Source of the DNA: CAYMFD01 sp964389475
GTDB lineage: Bacteria > Bacteroidota > Bacteroidia > Chitinophagales > Saprospiraceae
Direction of reading: 5' to 3'
NCBI GenBank assembly: GCA_964389475.1
Contig: CAYMFD010000001.1
Span: forward strand, 1-64,000
DNA length: 64,000 nucleotides
Position 1 is the first letter of the stretch; every line of letters starts with the position of its first letter. Both the position numbers and the translations under genes were made by a program. The notes below the pieces were generated by a model. It had not been told where the DNA came from. It saw nothing but the letters and a program-made list of their open reading frames with translations, and searched no databases. Positions 55,756 to 62,996 of the stretch are shown here, in pieces.

Positions 55756-57411
55756 GTGCACGCAACTTTACTGACAGATAATATCTACCATACTTTGAGG
55801 AAACTAAGATTACTTGCTATTACCGCCACAGCAGTCGTGGGCCTTGCCGCTACTACCATCGATAAGGATGATCTATTTGAGATTACCAAAAATATAGAGA
55901 TCTACGTCAATGTCTATAAGCAGCTGCACTACAACTACGTTGACGATATAGACCCGGGTGAGCTGATGCGGGTAGGCATTGATGCCATGGTCGGTTCCCT
56001 AGATCCTTACACCAATTTTATATCCGAAAATCAAATCGAGAGATACAGGCTCAACAAGGACGATAAGTTCAGCGGCATAGGCGCCGAGATGGGTATCGTG
56101 GACGGCTTGTTTACTGTGCTGGAGCCCTTCGATGGTAGCCCAGCCCTAGCTGCAGGGCTGCGGGCCGGAGATCAGGTTACGGAGATCGACGGACTGTCCA
56201 CAGCTGGTAAGTCTCTAGAGGAGGTCAATCGTATCGTGCGAGGTGCTCCGGGTACTGATATGGCGCTTAGGGTTCAGCGTGTAGGTGAGTCGGGTCTGCT
56301 TGATATCGCCCTCACACGGGGTGATGTGACGATGCCCAATGTGCCGTACAGTGGTATTGTCAAGGATCATGTAGGCTATGTCAAGCTGACCACCTTCACA
56401 CAAGGTGCCTCTGCTAATATTAAGAAGGCGATGGAAGAGCTCAAAGAAGAAGACCCTGAGCTGAGTGGCTTGATACTAGACCTTCGTAATAATGGGGGTG
56501 GCCTACTAGCCGAGGCGGTAGATATCTCTAGCCTGTGGATACCTCAGGACGAGGTAGTCGTCACGACTAGAGGCAAGGTTAGAGATCGTGATCAGACCTA
56601 TAAGACACGTCGTACACCTTACGATCTCAACATCCCTATTGCCGTGCTTATCAATAAGAAGTCCGCCTCAGCGTCTGAGATCGTGAGTGGGGTAGTGCAG
56701 GACTACGATAGAGGCGTCTTGATCGGTCAGCGATCATTTGGTAAGGGCCTAGTCCAAAACCAACAAGAGGTCGGTTACAACAACCGCGTTAAGTTTACAA
56801 CCCACAAGTACTACATACCATCGCGACGGTGCATCCAGAGCAAAGAGTACGAAAATGGGGAACCAGTTGATATTCCAGTTGATCGCCGTAGCAAGTTTAA
56901 GACGAGAAATGGTCGTACGGTCCTAGATGGTGGAGGCGTAGCGCCAGATATCGTCATGCCAGCTGCAGAAGAGGGAGAACTGCTCAAGGCCCTCAATAAA
57001 AATCACGTCATCCATAAGTATGTCAACCAGTACGTCCTGTCCAATGATAGTATTACTGCTGCAGGCTCGTTTAGGTTTGATGACTACGAAGGCTTCGTAG
57101 CATTTGCCAAAGGTCTAGACTGGTCCTATGAGACCGAGGCCGAAAAAAAGCTGGCAGAGGTAAGCGAAAAAGTGGATGAGAGCCTCGCAGCCGAGGTAGC
57201 CGCCCTAAAGAGCAAGATGCAGACAGCTAAGGCCAATGCTTACACTAGTGAGAAGGCTATGATTGTCAAAGCGATAGAGCAAGACATCGTGAGTAGATAC
57301 TTCTTCCAGGCAGGTAAGGCCCACCAGGCCCTCAACGATGACCGAGAGGTACTCAAGGCCGTTGAGGTGCTGACAGATGCTGCACAATACAAGTCAATAC
57401 TGAGCCTCTAG
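55756..57411 (+). CDS. C-terminal processing protease (S41, PDZ)
   Basis: 551 residues. After an N-terminal helix (KLRLLAITATAVVGLAA, a signal anchor), a PDZ domain (~115-190, SGIGAEMGIVDGLFTVLEPFDGSPALAAGL) and the S41 catalytic core (SGLILDLRNNGGGLLAEAVDISS, INKKSASASEIVSG with the nucleophile Ser, and FGKGLVQ with the general-base Lys) follow. A Tsp/CtpA-type periplasmic protease that trims or degrades envelope proteins. The GTG start at 55756 lies within a GCACGT/ACGTGC hairpin. Its stop overlaps the tsaB start by one base. Confidence 0.9.
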   Translation: MHATLLTDNIYHTLRKLRLLAITATAVVGLAATTIDKDDLFEITKNIEIYVNVYKQLHYNYVDDIDPGELMRVGIDAMVGSLDPYTNFISENQIERYRLNKDDKFSGIGAEMGIVDGLFTVLEPFDGSPALAAGLRAGDQVTEIDGLSTAGKSLEEVNRIVRGAPGTDMALRVQRVGESGLLDIALTRGDVTMPNVPYSGIVKDHVGYVKLTTFTQGASANIKKAMEELKEEDPELSGLILDLRNNGGGLLAEAVDISSLWIPQDEVVVTTRGKVRDRDQTYKTRRTPYDLNIPIAVLINKKSASASEIVSGVVQDYDRGVLIGQRSFGKGLVQNQQEVGYNNRVKFTTHKYYIPSRRCIQSKEYENGEPVDIPVDRRSKFKTRNGRTVLDGGGVAPDIVMPAAEEGELLKALNKNHVIHKYVNQYVLSNDSITAAGSFRFDDYEGFVAFAKGLDWSYETEAEKKLAEVSEKVDESLAAEVAALKSKMQTAKANAYTSEKAMIVKAIEQDIVSRYFFQAGKAHQALNDDREVLKAVEVLTDAAQYKSILSL

Positions 57412-58094
57412 TGTCCGCCATACTCTGCATAGATAGTGCTACGGGTACCTGTAGTGCGGCTATAGCCGTCGATGGCGAGGTGGTCGCCCAGCACGTGAGT
57501 GCAGAGCAGCGATCGCATACCGAGATGATTACCATCCTTATACAGCGTTGTATGCAGGATGCTGCACTGGACTATGATCAGCTATCCGCTGTAGCAGTTA
57601 TCGCAGGCCCTGGCAGCTATACCTCGCTGCGTATAGGCGCCTCTACGGCCAAGGGACTGTGCTATGCGCATGATATACCATTGATAGCTGTAGACACCCT
57701 AGAGCACATCGTACAGCCGATCCTGCGGGATCTAGCGTCAGCTAGTCTTGCTGTAGCCATGCTCGATGCCAGGCGGATGGAGGTCTACACCGCGGGGTTT
57801 ACACAGGATGGCGAACGAACTACGTCTAATGACCCGGTCATCGTGCAGGAAGATTTTCCAGATCGATACGATAGTCACAAGATCGTCTTGGTAGGCGATG
57901 GTGCCGCCAAGACCAGGGATATACTAGCTGATCACAGCGCGGTAACCTACAGTGAGGCGCATGCTTTGGCAGGTGATATGGCAGGACTGGCCGAGAAGGC
58001 TTACCGCAAGTCAGACTTCGTAGATGTAGCGTACTGGGAGCCCAACTATATCAAGCCTGTCAATATTATCAAGAGTAAGAAGAAGCTGCTCTAA
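57411..58094 (+). CDS. tsaB: tRNA threonylcarbamoyladenosine biosynthesis protein TsaB
   Basis: 227 residues from a GTG that overlaps the previous TAG by one base, so translation is coupled. ILCIDSATGTCSAAIAVDG, SHTEMITILIQRC, VIAGPGSYTSLRIGASTAKGL and MLDARRMEVYTA are TsaB motifs. It scaffolds TsaD in N6-threonylcarbamoyladenosine formation at A37 of ANN-decoding tRNAs; TsaB itself has no catalytic activity. TsaD, TsaC and TsaE are not in the window. Confidence 0.92.
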   Translation: MSAILCIDSATGTCSAAIAVDGEVVAQHVSAEQRSHTEMITILIQRCMQDAALDYDQLSAVAVIAGPGSYTSLRIGASTAKGLCYAHDIPLIAVDTLEHIVQPILRDLASASLAVAMLDARRMEVYTAGFTQDGERTTSNDPVIVQEDFPDRYDSHKIVLVGDGAAKTRDILADHSAVTYSEAHALAGDMAGLAEKAYRKSDFVDVAYWEPNYIKPVNIIKSKKKLL

Positions 58095-58535
58095 TACCAC
58101 GCCGCTGTATTACCTAATACTTTTGTGTCGTTAAACATTGCCTGCTGGATCGCTTGTCGTCGATTTTGCACATCAGAAAGAGCCCTCAACTTTGTCGACG
58201 ATCGAACTAATGAAACCTAGGCTTAATTTCCTTTGTTTACTGACTGAACGGGCTATATGTCAGTGGTGCTAATAGCTCACAATCTGGGCTCCACCTACAA
58301 GCTATGATCTCGAGATCTGCATCTAACTCACCCTTAACACTCCCTTAAATAGTCTCGATTGCAGCTAGGAACCCAATCGTGGATGTAGTTGTTAATCATA
58401 TAACGAGAAAAAAAATGTCTCTTTAATTGATTGATCTTAAACATACTACCCAACTAGATTTTTGTCATACGTCAGATATTGCTCTGCTGGTATACTTATT
58501 GCCCTTCTGTAGCGTACCCACAATCGATTTATCTT
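58095..58535. other. 441-bp gap with an unattached promoter box
   Basis: TACTTTTG (58118-58125), a perfect -7 match, points right, yet the next gene starts over 400 nt away. Between them are two potential hairpins (TCGTCGA 58157-58163 with TCGACGA 58195-58201; CTGAC 58240-58244 with GTCAG 58259-58263). No ORF is convincing, and I see no tmRNA, RNase P, SRP or obvious 6S hallmark. It might hold a small RNA or a long leader for the first ArsR-like gene. Confidence 0.4.
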
Positions 58536-58874
58536 ATGAGCAATAAAAAGAACGAAACAGTAACGCTGAAGAAGGGTGGTAAGGAAATCCAACTGGATTA
58601 TGCTGATCTTCGAAAAGCCGTTTTGGTTCTACGAGCCGTCAATCACAAACTCCGCCAGCGTATCATCGACCTCCTAGAGGACAATGAGACCATGACCGTA
58701 ACTGATATTTATATCAAGCTACGTCTAGAGCAAAGTGTAGCAAGTCAGCACTTGGCTATTCTACGTCGTGCGGGAGTGGTCGTCACAGAGAGACAAGGCA
58801 AGTTTATCTACTACAGCCTCGATCGTGACCGCCTAGAGCAGATTGGATCTTTGGTCGAAGAACTAGCCGGATAG
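58536..58874 (+). CDS. ArsR-fold winged-helix regulator (first of pair)
   Basis: 112 residues from the ATG at 58536; the frame is open 19 codons earlier but begins with a tract unlike the family. The helix-turn-helix is LRLEQSVASQHLAILRRAGVV, and the wing is ERQGKFIYYSLD. The CVC metal motif of ArsR/SmtB (ELCVCDL) is absent, so it is not a classic metal sensor; the conserved HTH core of the neighbouring protein suggests a duplicate. Probable transcriptional repressor of unknown targets. Confidence 0.83.
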   Translation: MSNKKNETVTLKKGGKEIQLDYADLRKAVLVLRAVNHKLRQRIIDLLEDNETMTVTDIYIKLRLEQSVASQHLAILRRAGVVVTERQGKFIYYSLDRDRLEQIGSLVEELAG

Positions 58875-59008
58875 AAAGACTCTACACTCCAGTATACATA
58901 GGATTTTTCCCTATATATCGGACAGCTTGTAGCTCTAGAGCTACGGGTACAATTGATTACAAATAAAACTTTTTCATAATATCTTTATGATAATATGATC
59001 TATAGTTC

Positions 59009-59016
59009 CATCTTTG
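59009..59016 (+). promoter_or_regulatory. -7-like box CATCTTTG before the second regulator
   Basis: 38 nt before the ATG at 59055. Same sequence and similar distance as before purM (35 nt). Confidence 0.4.
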
Positions 59017-59054
59017 TGTCAAGGTCCGAAACTACAATAAGGGAAAACTACACT

Positions 59055-59378
59055 ATGAAACAGACGAAGGTCACGTTTAATAGCGAAAAATTGCGCTATT
59101 CTGCAGAGCTGATGAGAGCGATAGCTCATCCGTTAAGGTTAAGAATTTTAGAGTATATCGACGATCAGGAAGTGACGCAAGTCAACAAGATTTACAATAC
59201 TCTCCATATCGAGCAAAGCATTTGCAGTCAGCATCTTAAGACACTGAGATTAGCTGGTGTTCTTGCTTGTGAGAAAGATGGTAAGTACATGAAGTACTCC
59301 ATCAACTACGAAGTTGTCCGCCGAGCTAAGATTGCCGTTGACAACTTCCTACGTAGAGAAGCCCTCGTAAAAGCTTAG
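59055..59378 (+). CDS. ArsR-fold winged-helix regulator (second of pair)
   Basis: 107 residues from the ATG at 59055. LIHPLRLRI-type helix IAHPLRLRILEYI, recognition helix HIEQSICSQHLKTLRLAGVL and wing CEKDGKYMKYSIN. It shares the LEQS/IEQS-x2-SQHL-x2-LR-x-AGV core with the upstream gene, so the two are paralogues. It has single cysteines but no CVC pair. Followed by a strong terminator. Confidence 0.83.
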   Translation: MKQTKVTFNSEKLRYSAELMRAIAHPLRLRILEYIDDQEVTQVNKIYNTLHIEQSICSQHLKTLRLAGVLACEKDGKYMKYSINYEVVRRAKIAVDNFLRREALVKA

Positions 59379-59401
59379 ATAGCCCCAAGAGCAAGATATA
59401 T

Positions 59402-59438
59402 ACAAGAAGCTGACCCCATCCGGGTCGGCTGTTCTTGT
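59402..59438 (+). terminator. Intrinsic terminator after the second ArsR-like gene
   Basis: ACAAGAA ... GACCC pairs with GGGTC ... TTCTTGT (2-nt bulge and one mismatch) around a 5-nt loop, followed by TTT. Confidence 0.75.
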
Positions 59439-59498
59439 TTATACTCATCTCATCGGACTGACAACCCTTAAAGTTTACGCTTACGCCGTCATATTTCT

Positions 59499-59506
59499 CA
59501 TCTTTG
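59499..59506 (+). promoter_or_regulatory. -7-like box CATCTTTG next to the alkaline phosphatase start
   Basis: Ends 4 nt before the ATG at 59511, which suggests a leaderless transcript. Confidence 0.42.
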
Positions 59507-59510
59507 CGGC

Positions 59511-60647
59511 ATGAGGTACTCTAGCATCAGTTTTTCTTTCGCATTATTTCTCACTATTATCTGTCTATCCTGTGCACGGACTGGTGACCAGCAAAAGACG
59601 GCCATTAACGTCCGTAGTACTTCATCTACCACGCCTAAAAATGTGATCCTGATGATCGGTGATGGTATGGGCCCAGCTCAGATCGCTGGCGGTATGTACA
59701 GTACCCATGAGCCGCTACACCTAGAGCGAATATCAAACCTCACGACAGGACTACACAAAAACACCTCTGCAGATGACCTCGTAACCGATAGCGCTGCGGG
59801 TGCTACTGCATTCGCATGTGGTAAGAAGACCTACAACGGAGCCATCGGTGTCGACGTAGATACCATGCCACTAGAGACCATACTAGAGGAGGCGCAGGAT
59901 AAGGGATATCGTACGGGACTAGTCGCTACCTCTACGATCGTACATGCCACGCCAGCGTCATTTGCCTCGCACAATAGACTACGCAAAAATTACGAAGAGA
60001 TCGCCTTAGATATGTCGGATAGTAATGTCGACGTAATGATAGGTGGGGGAGCGAAGTTTTTCAGAGAGCGAGAGGATGAGCGAGACCTCTACGAAGAGAT
60101 GCGCAGTCGAGGTTACTATGTGAGTGATTACTTTGCCCGAGACTTTGAGGCGGATCTATTCTCTGAGGCGGATAAGCTGATGTATCTCACAGCTAGGGAT
60201 AGCCCACTACAGAAGGGGCAAGGTCGCGACTACCTACCGATGGCCTCACAGCTTACGGTCGAGCACCTAGACAGGATAGCTGGTGACGATGGCTTTTTTG
60301 CTATGATCGAAGGATCACAAATAGACTGGGGTGGTCATGCTAATAAGGACTACTACATCGTATCGGAAATGCTAGACTTTGACGAGGCGATCGGCGCTGT
60401 GGCAGAGTGGGCCGCTAAAGACGGTGAGACGCTAGTGGTCATTACTGCTGACCATGAGACAGGTGGTTTTGCAATCAACAAGGGCAGCGTCAGAGGCGAT
60501 ACGCTAGTCACGGGTTTTACGAGCGACTATCACACCGCTACCTTGATACCAGTCATGGCCTTTGGCCCAGGGTCTGAGCGATTTACCGGTATCTACGAAA
60601 ATACCGAGATATACCACAAAATAAGAGCTGCGCTAGGCTGGGACTAG
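59511..60647 (+). CDS. Alkaline phosphatase lipoprotein (PhoA fold)
   Basis: 378 residues. A lipoprotein-type signal ends at Cys21 (LFLTIICLSC). The alkaline phosphatase core is clear: NVILMIGDGMGPAQ with the metal Asp, the nucleophile Ser in VTDSAAGATAF, EGSQIDWGGHAND-like SQIDWGGHANKD and TADHETGGF with metal ligands. It hydrolyses phosphomonoesters in the periplasm or outer membrane and supplies phosphate. Its stop shares CTAG with the convergent membrane protein's stop. Confidence 0.92.
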   Translation: MRYSSISFSFALFLTIICLSCARTGDQQKTAINVRSTSSTTPKNVILMIGDGMGPAQIAGGMYSTHEPLHLERISNLTTGLHKNTSADDLVTDSAAGATAFACGKKTYNGAIGVDVDTMPLETILEEAQDKGYRTGLVATSTIVHATPASFASHNRLRKNYEEIALDMSDSNVDVMIGGGAKFFREREDERDLYEEMRSRGYYVSDYFARDFEADLFSEADKLMYLTARDSPLQKGQGRDYLPMASQLTVEHLDRIAGDDGFFAMIEGSQIDWGGHANKDYYIVSEMLDFDEAIGAVAEWAAKDGETLVVITADHETGGFAINKGSVRGDTLVTGFTSDYHTATLIPVMAFGPGSERFTGIYENTEIYHKIRAALGWD

Positions 60648-61777
60648 TGACCTCGATTAGCCTTGTACTTAGGATTGCGCTTTAGTACCATACGTATGGA
60701 TTCCTTGCGGTTGGTCCCCTCGTAGATCATAGTATCTTGATCTTGCATGTGATACTTTCCTTTGAGGTCCAGGTTTTTAAACTCCCAGAAATTCCACAAC
60801 TCCAGCTGATTGTAAGAGCTGTCTACGATGTATTCAAATCTTGATAGGGTGTCTTCCTGCCCTTTGACAGCGCCGTACCTGCTTTCTTCCAAAAACAAGC
60901 TTTTAAAAGAAGCGATCTCTAACGGAATAGTGTCTCTGCGCAACTCCCCTGTATCAGATGCATACTGGATGTCTATCACATCCCACACACCTACTATGGG
61001 GCTGTCGTCATTGCTTCGGTAGTACTGCTGGAAGTGCCAGATACCATTGACCACGTGTACCATCAGGCCTGCGATTAGGCATAGCTTGAGTACGCCGATC
61101 GAGCGATATAGGTGCAGCTGCTTGCCCAGTAGAGGGTAGGTGAGACCGGTATCCACAGGGTAGCCCATCAGCGCAGGTAGTAGGCGCCGCACCTGTGGTA
61201 GCGCCTGGAGTACTAGGGTCGTGGTCGCAATGCTCGAGACGGCTAGGGTACACTGGTTAAAGCTGTAGTCTATCAGTGTCAGCGGTACCCAGAGACCTAG
61301 ACCCACGATGGTACCGATCACAGCGGTACGTCTAAACATGAGTAGGGCAGCGCTTAAGATCATAGTCCCGCCCACGGCGTACGGCAGTATATCGCTATAA
61401 CCCATAAATACAGACGTGATGTCTTGGGCTGTCAGGTCGGCGATCTTAGTGTCCTGCATCGTCAAGTTAAGCGTCCAATGCTCACCCTCTGTAAATAGCA
61501 TGGCGAAGTAGACCATCACAAAAGCTAGACTGTACCTACAAGCGACCTCTATTAGGTATTTAGCGTACTGGTATCGACCTACTGATTGTCCATACGTGCA
61601 AGCGATAGTGCCGATGGCGGTGGTTGCGAGTACGGGTAGTAAGCAGTATAAGGCCATGTAGCCTATATCCTGACAGGTACTGTAGATCATGGGCCATGTA
61701 CCGACAGCTACCAAGACACCCGTCCAGGCAGCCAGCCCCATCGTATATACCCATGATGTCAGTCTTTCTCTAGTCAT
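60644..61777 (-). CDS. Multi-pass membrane protein, unrecognised
   Basis: 377 residues with about seven hydrophobic spans in 1-260 (for example VYTMGLAAWTGVLVAVGTW, YMALYCLLPVLATTAIGTI, CRYSLAFVMVYFAMLF), then a hydrophilic C-terminal part ~270-377 that looks like a small beta structure (DDSPIVGVWDVIDI, YGAVKGQEDTLSRFEYIV, KGKYHMQDQDTMIYEG), perhaps lipocalin-like. DoxX-like topologies were considered but not convincing. Function unknown. Its C-terminus overlaps the phosphatase stop. Confidence 0.55.
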   Translation of the reverse strand: MTRERLTSWVYTMGLAAWTGVLVAVGTWPMIYSTCQDIGYMALYCLLPVLATTAIGTIACTYGQSVGRYQYAKYLIEVACRYSLAFVMVYFAMLFTEGEHWTLNLTMQDTKIADLTAQDITSVFMGYSDILPYAVGGTMILSAALLMFRRTAVIGTIVGLGLWVPLTLIDYSFNQCTLAVSSIATTTLVLQALPQVRRLLPALMGYPVDTGLTYPLLGKQLHLYRSIGVLKLCLIAGLMVHVVNGIWHFQQYYRSNDDSPIVGVWDVIDIQYASDTGELRRDTIPLEIASFKSLFLEESRYGAVKGQEDTLSRFEYIVDSSYNQLELWNFWEFKNLDLKGKYHMQDQDTMIYEGTNRKESIRMVLKRNPKYKANRGH

Positions 61778-62013
61778 CGTTTCTGCTCCTACAACGTCAA
61801 GTTACAAGTAGATGGCTTGTTGATCAAAAGAAAACGTCTGCATTAACAATTTCTTGGTCAATAATTATCGGTTGTATGGGTTCGCTTTGATCATTAGTTG
61901 GGAGGTAAGACCTGGACGATGTAACTCCTAATTCGCCTATGCGATAAAGTCAGCAAGTAGCATTAACCACGATATATCTACCCATACATTATCCTTTGAG
62001 TACTAGACTGCCG

Positions 62014-62021
62014 TACCTTTG
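62014..62021 (+). promoter_or_regulatory. -7 box TACCTTTG of the FkbM gene
   Basis: Perfect match, 45 nt before the ATG at 62067. A GGCCTG/CAGGCC hairpin (62026-62045) would be at the start of the leader. Confidence 0.45.
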
Positions 62022-62066
62022 CGAGGGCCTGCCTGTAGTCAGGCCGGTAAGAAAGCTAACAGGAGG

Positions 62067-62987
62067 ATGGGCAAGTCAAAAAGCGGTATGATGAAAGACT
62101 TAGCAGGGGTAGAACGCCTAGCTAGGACCTCTAAGCTCGGTAGACTTCTGAGGCGTCCGTTTAGATATCTGCATGCTATAAGCTTCAGAGAGTGGCGTTA
62201 CAAGAAGACCCGTAAGGAGAAAGCCGTTCGATGTAGGACCTTTTTTGGAGATCCTATGACGGTGTTGCTACCGGCTAGCACCGATATATACCTTACGGGC
62301 GGTAAGTCGCACGACTCAGAGATCAGGCTCGCCAGGTTATTGATTCGGCACTTAGAGCCAGGCGACACCTTCATCGATGTGGGTGCTCACTACGGCTACT
62401 TTACCTTACTGGGTGCTCAGTTAGTAGGTCCGACAGGTCATGTGCATGCCTTCGAGGCGTCACCTACCACATACAAAGTACTGCAAGGCAACATTGCCGA
62501 CCTACCTCACGTGGAGGCGCAGAATGTCGCCGTCACGGACAAGGCCGAGGTACTTTGCTTTAATGTATTCCCCAATCTATATGCAGAATACAATGCCCTA
62601 GATGTCGATCGTCATACTAGCGAAAAATGGTTTAAGGACTATCCACCATCGCAAGTGGATGTCGAGGGCATCACCCTAGACATTTACCTCCAGACCAGAC
62701 AGATAAGACCCAAACTTATCAAAGTAGACGTCGAAGGCGCCGAGTTGCAGGTAGTACGAGGCCTCAAGAGGGTCTTGCACAAGCAACCTGCCATGGTGGT
62801 GCTTGAGTATATCGCTACCGATACGGGCAACGCCAGCCACAGGGCAGCAGACGATGTCATGCGATCTATTGGCTACCGACCACATGCCATCACTACGGAT
62901 GGTGACCTGCTACCTGTACATAATATCAATGCCTACCTGCAAGAGCTCGGTATCGAGTCTGATAATGTAGTCTTCCTTAAGCAGTAA
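62067..62987 (+). CDS. FkbM-family methyltransferase
   Basis: 306 residues from the ATG at 62067 (MGKSKSGMM); ATGs at 62088 and 62091 are alternatives and an AGGAGG directly precedes 62067. Basic N-terminus (about 25-60). The SAM site is DTFIDVGAHYGYFTLLGAQL and the next motif HVHAFEASPTTY; LIKVDVEGAELQVVRGL is the FkbM signature. It methylates an unknown small molecule or glycan hydroxyl. It ends 9 bp from the convergent SusD gene. Confidence 0.85.
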   Translation: MGKSKSGMMKDLAGVERLARTSKLGRLLRRPFRYLHAISFREWRYKKTRKEKAVRCRTFFGDPMTVLLPASTDIYLTGGKSHDSEIRLARLLIRHLEPGDTFIDVGAHYGYFTLLGAQLVGPTGHVHAFEASPTTYKVLQGNIADLPHVEAQNVAVTDKAEVLCFNVFPNLYAEYNALDVDRHTSEKWFKDYPPSQVDVEGITLDIYLQTRQIRPKLIKVDVEGAELQVVRGLKRVLHKQPAMVVLEYIATDTGNASHRAADDVMRSIGYRPHAITTDGDLLPVHNINAYLQELGIESDNVVFLKQ

Positions 62988-62996
62988 GCATCTACA

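Noticed and set aside
58095..58535. tmRNA, RNase P RNA or SRP RNA
   Set aside because: None of the conserved sequence blocks of these RNAs could be found; only generic hairpins are seen.
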